Below, piece by piece: positions 51,898-61,127 of a DNA stretch of 64,000 nt; the first letter of the stretch is position 1, and each line of letters starts with the position of its first letter. The notes under the pieces are model-generated. The model saw only the letters and a program-made list of their open reading frames with translations. It was not told where the DNA came from and ran no database searches. Source of the DNA: Solimonas variicoloris DSM 15731. GTDB lineage: Bacteria; Pseudomonadota; Gammaproteobacteria; Nevskiales; Nevskiaceae. The stretch lies in NCBI RefSeq assembly GCF_000382285.1, contig NZ_KB907925.1:1-64000 (forward strand), read 5' to 3'. A program made the position numbers and the translations under genes.

Positions 51898-53211
51898 ATG
51901 AGCGAATCCGAACTGCAGGTGCGTGCCGACCTCGACGCGCCGCTGCCGCCCGACGCCTTCTCGCCGCCGCTGCCCGCGGCGCTGCGCCGCGGCGGCATCG
52001 GACTGCGCCTGCGCGCGATGCTCTACATGCTCGGCGGCCTGCGTGTCGGCAGCCTCGACGTGACGCTGCCGAACGGCGAGACGCGCCACCTGCGCGGCCG
52101 CGAGCCGGGACCGCACGGCGTGCTGCAGGTGCGCTCGGCGGCGCTGATCACTCAGGTGCTGCGCGGTGGCGAAGTCGGCTTCGGCGAAGCCTACATGGCC
52201 GGTCACTGGGATTCGCCCGACCTCACCGCCTTGCTGATGGTGCTGTACCGCAACGAGCCGCACTATCGCGGGCCGTACGAGAAGAATCCGCTCGGCCGGC
52301 TGTACGGCTGGCTCGGCCACCGCCTGCGCGCCAACACGCGCCGTCAGGCGCGCGCCAACATCGCCCACCACTACGACCTCGGCAATGACTTCTACCGGCT
52401 CTGGCTCGACGAAACCATGGCGTACTCGTCGGCGCTGTTCCCGCGCCGCGAAGGATCGGCGGCGCGGGTCGCCGGCGACGACGACGACGACGACGCCACC
52501 ACGCTGGCGCGCGCGCAGCGCGCCAAGTTCCGGGCGATGGCCGAGCGCCTGCAGCTGCAGCCGGAGCACCATCTGCTCGAGATCGGCTCCGGCTGGGGCG
52601 GCTTCGCGATCCACGCGGCGCAGCAGTACGGCTGCCGCGTCACCTCGATCACGCTGTCGGCCGAGCAGCTCGCCGCCGCGCAGGCGCACGCCGCCGCCGC
52701 CGGCGTCGCCGGGCGCGTGCGCTTCGAACTGCGCGACTACCGCGACCTGCGCGAGACCTACGATCGCGTCGTCTCGATCGAAATGTACGAGGCGGTCGGC
52801 GAGGCCTGGTGGCCGGCGTACTTCGCGGCGATCCAGCGTGCGCTCAAGCCCGGCGGCATCGCCGCGCTGCAGGGCATCACCATCAGCCCGACGATCTTCG
52901 AGGCTTACCGGCGCAAGCGTGATTTCATCCAGAAGTACATCTTTCCCGGCGGCATGCTGTGTCCGCCCGGACGCTTCCAGGACCTCGCGCTCGGCGCCGG
53001 CCTCAAGCCCGAGGACGCGCGCTTCTTCGGTGTCGATTACGCCGAGACGCTGGCCTTCTGGCACCGCAACGTGCTCGCCCAGCGCGAGGCGATCGTCGCC
53101 CGCTTCGACGAGCGCTTCCTGCGCCTGTGGCGCTACTACCTGGCGTATTGCGAATGCGGCTTTCGCGTCGGCAGCATCGACCTGATGCAGATCACGCTGC
53201 GCCGCGACTAG
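51898..53211 (+). CDS. Cyclopropane-fatty-acid-phospholipid synthase family methyltransferase
   Basis: A 437-residue S-adenosylmethionine-dependent enzyme. An N-terminal lipid-binding domain precedes ANIAHHYDLGNDFYRLWLDE, the SAM motif LLEIGSGWGGFAIHAAQQYG and DRVVSIEMYEAVGEAWWPAY, and the KRDFIQKYIFPGGML segment, all characteristic of CFA synthases. It adds methylene or methyl groups to unsaturated acyl chains of membrane lipids. A poly-Asp insert (GDDDDDDATT near 194-203) between domains is unusual. GGAG precedes ATG 51898 by seven bases. Confidence 0.92.
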   Translation: MSESELQVRADLDAPLPPDAFSPPLPAALRRGGIGLRLRAMLYMLGGLRVGSLDVTLPNGETRHLRGREPGPHGVLQVRSAALITQVLRGGEVGFGEAYMAGHWDSPDLTALLMVLYRNEPHYRGPYEKNPLGRLYGWLGHRLRANTRRQARANIAHHYDLGNDFYRLWLDETMAYSSALFPRREGSAARVAGDDDDDDATTLARAQRAKFRAMAERLQLQPEHHLLEIGSGWGGFAIHAAQQYGCRVTSITLSAEQLAAAQAHAAAAGVAGRVRFELRDYRDLRETYDRVVSIEMYEAVGEAWWPAYFAAIQRALKPGGIAALQGITISPTIFEAYRRKRDFIQKYIFPGGMLCPPGRFQDLALGAGLKPEDARFFGVDYAETLAFWHRNVLAQREAIVARFDERFLRLWRYYLAYCECGFRVGSIDLMQITLRRD

Positions 53212-53258
53212 GCAATGGTTCGCGTCTACGATGCACGCACCGGGCGACGGAGGCGCGG

Positions 53259-53594
53259 ATGACGGGCACCCTCAAACTGATCTTCACGCTGATCCTGCTG
53301 GCGATCGTCGCCGCGACCGGCTGGGCGAGCCTGCAGGTGCCGCTCTGGCAGACGCCGCGCGCGGTGGTCAGCCACCCGTGGTTCGTCGCCACGCTGGTCG
53401 ACACCTATCTCGCCTTCTTCACGTTCTGGCTGTGGGTCGCGTACAAGGAGCGCTCGTACCCGGGGCGCGCCTTGTGGCTGGTCGCGATCTTCGCGCTCGG
53501 CAACATCGCCATGGCGGGCTACGTGCTGATCCAGCTGTGGAGGCTGCCGCGCGGCGCCGGCGTCGACGATCTGCTGCTGCGGCGCCGGCAATGA
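53259..53594 (+). CDS. DUF1475 membrane protein
   Basis: A 111-residue membrane protein, MTGTLKLIFTLILLAIVAAT at its start, with three hydrophobic helices and the conserved WFVATLVDTYLAFFTFWLWV and KERSYPGRALWLVAIF blocks of DUF1475. Function unknown. GGAGG at 53249-53253 fixes the start. It overlaps the next gene by four bases (ATGA), tying it to the lipid-modification operon. Confidence 0.82.
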   Translation: MTGTLKLIFTLILLAIVAATGWASLQVPLWQTPRAVVSHPWFVATLVDTYLAFFTFWLWVAYKERSYPGRALWLVAIFALGNIAMAGYVLIQLWRLPRGAGVDDLLLRRRQ

Positions 53595-54079
53595 GCGGTG
53601 CCGCCCATCGCTCGCTCTGGCAGCGCCGCCTCGTCGACCCGGTCGTCGCGCAGCTGCGCCAGGGCATCACGCCGGACCGGATCGCGCTGACGCTGGCGCT
53701 GGCGACCGTGCTCGGCGTCTTCCCGATCCTCGGCGCGACCACCTTCCTGTGCGCGCTCGCGGCGATCTGGCTGCGTCTCAACCAGCCGGTGATGCAGCTG
53801 GCCAACTATCTGCTGACGCCGCTGCACCTGGCCTTGCTGCTGCCGTTCTACCGCGCCGGCGAGATGCTGTTCGGGCAGGCGCACGTGCCGATCTTCTCGG
53901 TCGGCGAACTGCTCGCCCGCTTCCAGACCGACCCGCTGCAGTTCGTCGTCGACTACGGCCGCGTCGCGCTCTACGGCATCTGCGTCTGGGCGCTGCTCGC
54001 GCCGTTCGCCGCCGCGCTGCTGTACCTGACGTTGCGCCCGGCGCTGCAACAGCTCGCACGACGCGTGCGGCCGGCCTGA
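53591..54079 (+). CDS. DUF2062 membrane protein
   Basis: A 162-residue protein, MSGAAHRSLWQRRLVDPVVA at its start, with RQGITPDRIALTLALATVLGVFPILGATT, the amphipathic-to-membrane pattern of DUF2062, and the LNQPVMQLANYLLTPLHLAL region. About three transmembrane helices. DUF2062 proteins occur near lipid and glycosyltransferase genes, with no established activity. It is the last gene of the operon. Confidence 0.83.
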   Translation: MSGAAHRSLWQRRLVDPVVAQLRQGITPDRIALTLALATVLGVFPILGATTFLCALAAIWLRLNQPVMQLANYLLTPLHLALLLPFYRAGEMLFGQAHVPIFSVGELLARFQTDPLQFVVDYGRVALYGICVWALLAPFAAALLYLTLRPALQQLARRVRPA

Positions 54080-54093
54080 TCCCAAGCGGCGCG

Positions 54094-54684
54094 CTAGGCG
54101 GCGTGACGCAGCGCCGCCGGCGCCGGCGCGTACGGGCCGGCGTCGCTGCGCCGCGCGAGTTCGTCGAGCAGGTGCAGGCCCTCGGCCCAGTCACCGAGCC
54201 CGGAATCGGCGTTGACGTGGCCGCGCGCGCCGATGTCGACGAAGCGGCTGCCCCAGGCGCCGGCCCAGCGTCGCGCGGCCGCCTGCGGCAGCCACGGATC
54301 GTCGCGGCTCGCGACCAGCGTGCTGGCGAACGGCAGCGGCGCCTGCGCCAGGCGCGCGGCGACGCCGAACTTGTCGGGATCGGCCGGCGCCACCAGCAGC
54401 GCGGCGGCGATCAGATCCGACTGGAACGCCGCTGCGCGCACGCTCGCCAGGCAGCCGAAGCTGTGCGCGACGATCAACACCGGCGCATCGGCCTGCAACA
54501 CCGCCTCGACGATGCGCCGCGCCCACGCGTCGAGATCGGCGACGTTCCAGTCCGCCTGTTCGACGCGTCGCCAGTGTGGATGGCGACGCGCCCAGCGCGT
54601 CTGCCAGTGCGCCTCGCCGCTGCCGCGCAGTCCCGGCGCGACCAGCACCGGTCCCGCCCACTTCACCGCTTCGCCTGCATCCAT
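54094..54684 (-). CDS. RBBP9/YdeN-type alpha/beta hydrolase
   Basis: A 196-residue serine hydrolase. The start region VLVAPGLRGSGEAHWQTRWA, the nucleophile elbow VAHSFGCLASV (Ser), LLVAPADPDKFGV and the C-terminal His in IGARGHVNADSGLGDW define the RBBP9/YdeN family; the catalytic Asp lies in ASRDDPWL. The protein is cytosolic; natural substrate unknown. ATG at 54684 with GGGAG nine bases upstream is preferred over a GTG at 54717 that overlaps its own ribosome site. Convergent with the DUF2062 gene. Confidence 0.87.
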   Translation of the reverse strand: MDAGEAVKWAGPVLVAPGLRGSGEAHWQTRWARRHPHWRRVEQADWNVADLDAWARRIVEAVLQADAPVLIVAHSFGCLASVRAAAFQSDLIAAALLVAPADPDKFGVAARLAQAPLPFASTLVASRDDPWLPQAAARRWAGAWGSRFVDIGARGHVNADSGLGDWAEGLHLLDELARRSDAGPYAPAPAALRHAA

Positions 54685-54825
54685 CGCGTCCGCTCCCGCG
54701 CCGGATTCTGCCGGCACTCCGATATCACGCGGCCAGCGTAGGCGGGCCGGCGGTGCGAAGGAAGCGTTCCGGGGTTCTTTGCTTAGACGGCTTTGCGCCG
54801 GCGCCGCGCGGCGCGAGGGCGCGGC

Positions 54826-55176
54826 TCAGAGCAGCTGGAGCACGTTCTCCGGCGGCCGCCCGATCGCGGCGCGGCCGCGGTAGACGACGATCGGCCGTTC
54901 CATCAGTTTCGGATGGCTCGCCAGCACGTCGAGCCATTGCTCGTCGCTGTAGCCGTTGTCTCTGGCCAGGCCGAGCTCGGCGAACAGCTCTTCCTTGGTG
55001 CGCACGATGTCGAGCGGTTTGACGCCGAGCCGCTGGCACAGCTCGCGCAGCTCGGCCTTCGCCAGCGGCTGCTGCAGGTATTCGACGACCGGCAGCTCGA
55101 CGCCGCGCGCCTGCAGCAGCTGGAGCGTTTCGCGGCTCTTCGAGCAGCGCGGGTTGTGCAGGATGCAGTCTTTCAT
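54826..55176 (-). CDS. ArsC/Spx-family arsenate-reductase-like protein
   Basis: A 116-residue thioredoxin-fold protein starting MKDCILHNPRCSKSRETLQL. The active-site Cys11 lies in HNPRC11SKSRE, as in glutaredoxin-dependent arsenate reductases (ArsC). The cis-Pro region HPKLMERPIVV and a final GRPPENVLQLL are standard, and length is right for the YffB/ArsC group. A stand-alone gene without ars neighbours could be a general reductase, so arsenate specificity is not proven. Confidence 0.88.
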   Translation of the reverse strand: MKDCILHNPRCSKSRETLQLLQARGVELPVVEYLQQPLAKAELRELCQRLGVKPLDIVRTKEELFAELGLARDNGYSDEQWLDVLASHPKLMERPIVVYRGRAAIGRPPENVLQLL

Positions 55177-55231
55177 CGGCGGCGGTCGTTGCGGATCGGC
55201 CCCGCACCATAGCATCGGCCGGCGCCGCGCT

Positions 55232-56536
55232 TCAGCTGCACCAGCGCTGCCGGTTCGGCGGCTGCGTGCGGCGGAAGTGGCGGAAGTTGGCGCCGAGGTA
55301 GCTGGCCTTGAGGTCGATCGTGTGCATTGCCGTGCCGTCGTCGAGCCGGCGCATCGCCACGCCTTCCATCTCGCCGAGCGCGCCGGAGGCGTCGGGCGCG
55401 AGCGTCAACAGCGGCAGCACCGTGCCGGTGTCGAGATTGATCTTGTAGACGCTCTTGGCGGCGTCGTCGCGCGTCAGGTACAGCGCGCCTTCGTAGACCT
55501 CGCCGCCCTGGATCCGGTCGAGCGTCGTGCCCAGCGGCAGCGCGCGCAGCCACGCGAATTCATGATCGAGATCGTAGACGTTGATTCGATCCATCTGCGA
55601 CCAGTCGCCGCTGTAGGCGACGCGCCGCGCGGCATCGAGCGCGACCCAGGCGACGTGCGCCTGATGCGGCGCCAGCGCATGGGCCTGGCCGCGATAGGCC
55701 AGCGTCTGCGCGTCGTACAGCGCGATCAGCGGATGGGCGTAGGCGTCGTCCTCGATCGGCACGTAGAGCGTGCCGTCGAGCACGTCGACGTCGCCGATGT
55801 GATTGCTGCCCTGCTCGCGCAGCACGGCCGGGATCGCCGACAGGTCGCCGGCCTCGGCGCGGTATTGCGCGTCGGTGCGCTGCAGCCCGTAGCGCCACGA
55901 GAAGAACCAGCTCTGGCCGTCGTGCGCCAGGCCCTGCGAGCGCAGCATCGTCTGCACGCCGAAATAGGCCATGCTGTCCTGCGTCCAGGCTTCGCCGTCG
56001 AGCGCCGCGACGAAGGCGTCGACCGCGCTGCGCTCGTCGGCCAGCCCGTCGGCGGTGCCGCGCCAGGCGCGGACGCGCGTTTCGAGTTCGGCATCGGACA
56101 GCGACGCGATCGGCAGCGGCTCGGCGCTGGCCGCAACATCCGGCAGCTGCAGGCCGCTGCCGGCGTCGCCGTCGGTATCGAGGCTGTAGAGGAAGCGCGC
56201 GAGGCGGCGCAGCGGCGGCGGGTACGCGCAGCCGCCGGCCAGCGCGTACGGGGTGACGACGGCGCCGCCCTCGCTTTCGCCGAGCAGCACGTCGCCGATC
56301 GACAGGCGCAGCGGCCGGCCCGGCCGGTATTCGAAGCGGCCTTCGGCATCGGTCGTGCCGGCGACCTCGGCGGATCGGTACTGCAGGCCGGCGATCGGCG
56401 CGAGGCCGGCGCCGGTGCCGCCTTCGAAGACGCCGGCCGCCGGCGGCCCGGCTTCCGGCGCGGCATCGCCGCCGGAACCGCAGTGGGCGAGCAGCGGGCA
56501 CAGGATCAGGACAGCGACGGAACGGCGAAGGAACAT
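55232..56536 (-). CDS. Unrecognised lipoprotein with beta-propeller-like C-terminal half
   Basis: A 434-residue lipoprotein, MFLRRSVAVLILCPLLAHCG at its start, with lipobox LAHC (Cys19). Residues 35-95 resemble a carboxypeptidase-regulatory-like strand domain (AGTTDAEGRFEYRPGRPLRL SIGDV). The C-terminal 220 residues have repeating strand-turn units (HIGDVDVLDGTLYVPIEDD, GGEVYEGALYLTRDD, SVYKINLDTGTVLPLL), as in beta-propeller or YncE-like proteins. No catalytic motif is evident, and I cannot name a family. It stands alone. Confidence 0.6.
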   Translation of the reverse strand: MFLRRSVAVLILCPLLAHCGSGGDAAPEAGPPAAGVFEGGTGAGLAPIAGLQYRSAEVAGTTDAEGRFEYRPGRPLRLSIGDVLLGESEGGAVVTPYALAGGCAYPPPLRRLARFLYSLDTDGDAGSGLQLPDVAASAEPLPIASLSDAELETRVRAWRGTADGLADERSAVDAFVAALDGEAWTQDSMAYFGVQTMLRSQGLAHDGQSWFFSWRYGLQRTDAQYRAEAGDLSAIPAVLREQGSNHIGDVDVLDGTLYVPIEDDAYAHPLIALYDAQTLAYRGQAHALAPHQAHVAWVALDAARRVAYSGDWSQMDRINVYDLDHEFAWLRALPLGTTLDRIQGGEVYEGALYLTRDDAAKSVYKINLDTGTVLPLLTLAPDASGALGEMEGVAMRRLDDGTAMHTIDLKASYLGANFRHFRRTQPPNRQRWCS

Positions 56537-56670
56537 CGGCGGCAATCTCGTGCAGGCAAGGCACGACTCTAGAAGCACCGCCGTGGCGAATTCGCGACAG
56601 TCGGCCCCAGATTCCGGCGGCGGCCGGCGGCGCGTCGCTAGAATGCCGGCGCGCCCGCCACCGACTGCCG

Positions 56671-57549
56671 ATGAACCAGACCCCGCCGACCGCACCCGAT
56701 ACCGGCATCGCCGGCGGTCTGGCGTTCGTGGTGCTGTGGAGCACCGGCTACATCGCCGCTGCCGCCGCGCTGCACGGCAGCGGACCGTTCACGCTGGCGG
56801 TCGTGCGCTTCGGCGGCTCGGCGCTGCTGATCGGCCTGTGGCTGCTGCTGCGCCGCGCGGCCCCCGCTTCGTCCCGCGCGCTGGCGCATGCGGCGATCGC
56901 CGGCGTGCTGCTGCAGGCGGGCTTCTTCGGCTTCACCTACGCCGGCCTGCGCGCCGGCGTGCCGGCCGCGGCGGCCGGCCTGATCACCGGCCTGATGCCG
57001 CTGACGACGGCGGCCGGCGCGGCGCTGCTGCTCGGCGAATCGCTGCATCGCAATGCCGTGCTGGGCCTCGGCCTCGGCCTCGCCGGCGTGCTGTTCGTGG
57101 TGCTGCCGGATCTGCGCGCGACCGGGCCGCTGCTCGGCTACCTGAGCATGGGCGCGGCGCTGCTGTCGCTGAGCCTGGGCACGCTCTACCAGAAGCGCCA
57201 CGCGAGCGCGCTCGATCCGCGGCTGGCGCTGGTCGTGCAGCTGACCGCCTCGCTGTGCGTGCTGCTGCCGTTCGCGTGGCGGCTGGAGCATCTGGCGCTG
57301 CAGCTGCAACCGCAGGTGATCGCCGGCATCGCCTGGGTCATCCTCGTCAATTCCTGCAGCGGCCTGCTGCTGTATCTGTGGCTGCTGCGGCATGGCGCCG
57401 CCGGGCGTGTCGCCAGCCTGTTCTATCTGGTGCCGCCGGTGACGGCCGTGTTCGCCGCGCTGGTCCTGCACGCCCGCTTCGGCTGGCACGACGCGGCCGG
57501 TTTCACGCTGGCGGCGGCCGGCGTCTGGCTCGGCCAGCGCCGCGCCTGA
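56671..57549 (+). CDS. EamA/DMT-family exporter
   Basis: A 292-residue inner-membrane protein with ten transmembrane helices arranged as two EamA repeats. The first begins LAFVVLWSTGYIAAAAALHG, the second GYLSMGAALLSLSLGTLYQK. Motifs RFGGSALLIGLWLLLRR and LVPPVTAVFAALVL match RhtA/YdcZ-like drug/metabolite transporters that export amino acids or metabolites. Substrate unknown. The gene is on its own. Confidence 0.87.
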   Translation: MNQTPPTAPDTGIAGGLAFVVLWSTGYIAAAAALHGSGPFTLAVVRFGGSALLIGLWLLLRRAAPASSRALAHAAIAGVLLQAGFFGFTYAGLRAGVPAAAAGLITGLMPLTTAAGAALLLGESLHRNAVLGLGLGLAGVLFVVLPDLRATGPLLGYLSMGAALLSLSLGTLYQKRHASALDPRLALVVQLTASLCVLLPFAWRLEHLALQLQPQVIAGIAWVILVNSCSGLLLYLWLLRHGAAGRVASLFYLVPPVTAVFAALVLHARFGWHDAAGFTLAAAGVWLGQRRA

Positions 57550-57670
57550 GCGCCCGGCGGCCTGCCGCGCGGGCGCGGGCCACGAAATGGGGCCGTCCGG
57601 CGCTTTTCGTTCATCGCCGGTTGCGGCGGATGCCGGTAGACTTCGCGCGTTTTTCCAACGGAGCAGGCAT

Positions 57671-58366
57671 TTGCGCCCGATCGCCGCCTTCGTTCTGAGC
57701 ATGCTGCTGTGCAGCTGTGCGCACTACGCCACGCCCGGCGGGCCGGCCCCGCTCGCCGAACTCGGCGCCGCCGCCGACGCGGCGACGCAACCGCCATCCC
57801 CGCAGCTGCCGATGACGCTCGCCATCGTCCGCATCCAGGCGCCCGGCTACCGCTCGGCCTCGGCGACGGCGCTCGGCGGCGGCCGCTACAGCGTGCTGCC
57901 CGGCAGCGAGCCGCAGACCTCGCTCGCCGCGCTCGCGCAGTGGCCGCTGGTCGGCACGGCGATCGCGCTCGATCCGGCGCTGCTGCCGCGGAGCTTCGAA
58001 ACGCTCGACGCCCTGCGCCTGGCGGCCGCCAAGCGGCAGGCCGACGTGCTGTTCTTCTACACCGTCGACACCCGCTTCGAGGCCGACGGCCAGTCCTACG
58101 CGGCCGCCAGCGAGCTGCCGATCGGCAAGGCACCGCCGGCCGGCGCGCGCCTGCTCAGCACCGCCAGCGGGCGCTTCGTCGACGTGCGCACCGGCTACCC
58201 GTTCGGCGGCGCCGAAGGCCGCGCCGAGAGCGGCGATCTGGCCTCGGCCTGGAAGACGCCGGCCGCGCTCGACGCGCGGCGCCTCGATGCCGAGCGCCAG
58301 GCGCGCGACGCGCTGTTTGCCGACGCGGCGAAGACCTGGCAGCAGATCGCCGCCCGCTACCAATGA
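57671..58366 (+). CDS. Unrecognised lipoprotein with TTG start
   Basis: A 231-residue lipoprotein. TTG at 57671 lies seven bases after GGAG (57660-57663) and gives MRPIAAFVLSMLLCSCAHYA, a clean signal with lipobox LCSC (Cys14 or 16). The frame is open further upstream to 57587 but without signal character, so the rare TTG start is preferred. The mature protein has alternating strands and helices (PMTLAIVRIQAPGY, ADVLFFYTVDTRFEAD, GARLLSTASGRFVDVRTGY) reminiscent of the GNA1162/CsgG-like fold of stress lipoproteins; this is weak. The large secreted protein gene follows 82 bases later. Confidence 0.65.
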   Translation: MRPIAAFVLSMLLCSCAHYATPGGPAPLAELGAAADAATQPPSPQLPMTLAIVRIQAPGYRSASATALGGGRYSVLPGSEPQTSLAALAQWPLVGTAIALDPALLPRSFETLDALRLAAAKRQADVLFFYTVDTRFEADGQSYAAASELPIGKAPPAGARLLSTASGRFVDVRTGYPFGGAEGRAESGDLASAWKTPAALDARRLDAERQARDALFADAAKTWQQIAARYQ

Positions 58367-58448
58367 ACGCGACGGCGACCCTGAAACTGCCATGGCGCCC
58401 TGCGCACCCGTTCCCGTGAGCGCCGCTCACAAACCCGACGAATCCCCC

Positions 58449-61121
58449 ATGCGTTCCCGTTTCCTTCTTCCGCTGCTGGCCGCCTTGAGCTGCGGCCTCG
58501 CCGAGGCGGCGGCGCCCGCGCCGTTCGACCTCGCCGGCCCGACGCTCGACGCTGTCATCACGCGCGGCAACACCATCCTGCCGGCCTCCGAAGTGCCGAA
58601 CCTGCAGGAAGGCGACCGCATCTGGATCAAGCCGGAGTTCCCGCCATCGCAGTCGGCGCATTACCTGATGGTCGCCGTGTTCCTGACCGGCTCGACCAAT
58701 CCGCCGCCGGAGGAATGGTTCTTCCCGTGCAAGACCTGGACGGGCAAGTGCGCGCGCGAGGGCCTGACGGTGACGGTGCCCAAGGGCGCGCAGCAGGCGC
58801 TGCTGTTCCTCGCGCCGGAAACCAGCGGCGACTTCAAGGGCATCGTCGGCGCGGTGCGCGGCCGGCCCGGCGCCTTCGTGCGCGCCAGCCAGGACCTCAA
58901 TCAGGCCTCGCTCGACCGCTCGCGCCTCGACCGTTACGTCGCCGCCGTGCGCACGCTGAGCTACGGCGATCCGGCGGTACTGCGGCAGACCGCGCCGCTG
59001 CTGGCGCGCAGCCTGTCGATCAAGGTCGACGACAAGTGTCTCGACAAGATTCCGCAGCTGCAGGCGCCGTGCCTGACGCAGGGCCAGGAGTCGCTGATCC
59101 TCAACGACGGCCACAGCATGTCGATCGCCGACACGCTGACCTCGGGCGCGGCCGCCGATCTGGTGATGGCGGCGAGCGCCACGCCGGAACTCGGCTACGG
59201 CGTCTACAGCCCGTACATCGCCTCCGTGCTCGACATGGTGCGCATCTTCGACTCGTTCAGCACCGCGCAGTACCAGTACATCCCGGCGCTGGTCTCGCAC
59301 AAGGGCGACAAGCTGGCGCTGTCGCTGAACACGCCGCCGTCGTTCTACAACCCGAAATCGGTGCTGGTGGTGGCGTTGCCGGCGATCGAGGAACCGCATC
59401 TGCCGCCGCTGCACGCCGTCGATCCGACCGAGATCTACTGCGCGTCGCGTACCGATCTCGTGCTGCCGGTCGAGGGCGCGCCGCTGGCCTTCTCGACCAA
59501 CTTCGCGCACGACATCACGCTGACGCTGCGCGGCCAGGACGGCAAGACCGTGCGCCTGCCGGCGCGCGCCGACGCCGTGCGCGGCGGCTATGTCGTCAAC
59601 ACCGCCGCGCTCAAGCCGGCGCAACTCGGCAACGACGTGCGCGGCACGCTGATGGGCTATTGGGGCTTCGAGCCCTACGAAGGCCCGAGCTTCCGCCTGC
59701 GCAACGCGCGCGCCAACGCCTGGGCGCTCGCCGACGGCGACGACGACGCGCTGATCGTCGGCCGCCCGGACACCGTGCACCTGCGCACCGACAGCGTCAG
59801 CTGCGTCGACAACATCATGCTGCGCGACCCGGCCGGCAAGGAGCTGAAGGCCGAGTGGAAACCGCTCAAGCCCGGCCTCGTCGAAGTCACGCTGCCGCTG
59901 CAGGACGCGCAGCCCGGCACCGTCAACCTGCTGATCGACCAGTACGGCACCGACGAGCCGCACCAGATCCCGCTCAAGGTCTTCGCCAGCCGCGCCCGCC
60001 TCGACGGCTTCGCGATTCACGCCGGCGACACGCGCGGCGTGCTCAAGGGCGCGCGCCTCGATGAAGTGGCGAGCCTCGCCATCGACAATCTGCTGTTCGT
60101 GCCCGGCGAGCTGTCGACGCGCGGTCGCGACGACGAGCTGCCGATGGTCACGCAGGACGCCGCGGCCGCCGCCGCGCTGCAGCCCGACAGCCACCCGACC
60201 GCGACCGTCACGCTCAAGGACGGCCGCATCGCCAAGGTCAGCGTCAGCGTCGACGACCCGCGGCCGAGCGTCGTGCTGATCGGCAAGAGCGTGCTGCCGT
60301 CGCCGACCAGCCCGAGCACCAACATCCTGCTCGCCAACCAGGACCAGCTGCCGCAGGACGCACGGCTGACGTTCTCGGTGCGCGCGCAGACGCCGGCCCG
60401 CTTCGCCCGCAACGAGACGCTGGAGATCGCCACTGTCGACGAATCGGCGACGACGACGCTGAGCATCGCCAACGGCAGCATCAAGCTGGAGACCGCGAAG
60501 GTCGCCGTCGCCACGCTCGATCCGGCCAAGGCTTTCGGCTTCTCCGCCTTCGGTCCGCTCAAGTTCCGCGCCGTGGTCGACAACGTCGCCGGCGACTGGC
60601 AGCCGCTCGCCACGCTCGTGCGCCTGCCGGTACTGCGCGAACTCAAGTGCCCCGACGACGCCAAGCTCGCCTGCCGCCTGTCCGGCAGCGACCTGTTCCT
60701 GCTCGACGCGGTGTCCGGCTCCGACAACTTCGACGGCGCCGTGCAAGTCTCCGACGGCTATCCGGGCGCGAGCCTGCCGGTGCCGCACCCGACTGACGGC
60801 CGGCTCTACATCCGCCTGCGCGACGAACCCTCGCTCGCGCACAGCGTGCACTTCGACGTGCAAACCCTGCCGCCGCCGGCCGACGACGCCGCGCGCGCGC
60901 CGGCAAGCGCGGCGCCCGCGAACGCTGCGGCTGCTGCCAACACCAGCGCCGCCACTGCCGCGCCGCCGCCGGCGGCCGGCACCGCTGCACCGAGCGCTGC
61001 GCAGGCCGCGCCGGCCGCGTCATCGCCGGTCTCGCCCGCGCAGAACCCGCCCGCGCCATCCCCCGACAACGGCACTGCCACGCAGAATCTGCAGCCCGCG
61101 ACGCCACCGGAACATCCCTGA
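58449..61121 (+). CDS. Large exported protein of unknown function
   Basis: An 890-residue protein with signal peptide MRSRFLLPLLAALSCGLAEA (cleavage near residue 20). The N-terminal part (30-150) resembles a polysaccharide-export/outer-surface strand domain (GNTILPASEVPNLQEGDRIW), and a Cys pair CKTWTGKC (about 94-101) probably forms a disulfide. The middle (150-640) has repeated beta-sandwich-like segments, and the last 60 residues are Ala/Pro/Thr/Ser-rich and disordered. I do not recognise the family. It is probably periplasmic or surface-exposed and may work with the lipoprotein encoded just upstream. Confidence 0.65.
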   Translation: MRSRFLLPLLAALSCGLAEAAAPAPFDLAGPTLDAVITRGNTILPASEVPNLQEGDRIWIKPEFPPSQSAHYLMVAVFLTGSTNPPPEEWFFPCKTWTGKCAREGLTVTVPKGAQQALLFLAPETSGDFKGIVGAVRGRPGAFVRASQDLNQASLDRSRLDRYVAAVRTLSYGDPAVLRQTAPLLARSLSIKVDDKCLDKIPQLQAPCLTQGQESLILNDGHSMSIADTLTSGAAADLVMAASATPELGYGVYSPYIASVLDMVRIFDSFSTAQYQYIPALVSHKGDKLALSLNTPPSFYNPKSVLVVALPAIEEPHLPPLHAVDPTEIYCASRTDLVLPVEGAPLAFSTNFAHDITLTLRGQDGKTVRLPARADAVRGGYVVNTAALKPAQLGNDVRGTLMGYWGFEPYEGPSFRLRNARANAWALADGDDDALIVGRPDTVHLRTDSVSCVDNIMLRDPAGKELKAEWKPLKPGLVEVTLPLQDAQPGTVNLLIDQYGTDEPHQIPLKVFASRARLDGFAIHAGDTRGVLKGARLDEVASLAIDNLLFVPGELSTRGRDDELPMVTQDAAAAAALQPDSHPTATVTLKDGRIAKVSVSVDDPRPSVVLIGKSVLPSPTSPSTNILLANQDQLPQDARLTFSVRAQTPARFARNETLEIATVDESATTTLSIANGSIKLETAKVAVATLDPAKAFGFSAFGPLKFRAVVDNVAGDWQPLATLVRLPVLRELKCPDDAKLACRLSGSDLFLLDAVSGSDNFDGAVQVSDGYPGASLPVPHPTDGRLYIRLRDEPSLAHSVHFDVQTLPPPADDAARAPASAAPANAAAAANTSAATAAPPPAAGTAAPSAAQAAPAASSPVSPAQNPPAPSPDNGTATQNLQPATPPEHP

Positions 61122-61127
61122 GGAAGT

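Noticed and set aside
58155-60863. A 902-codon minus-strand frame opposite the large exported protein
   Set aside because: The plus-strand frame has a signal peptide and sensible composition; the minus frame reads as repetitive Val/Arg/Gln-rich sequence.
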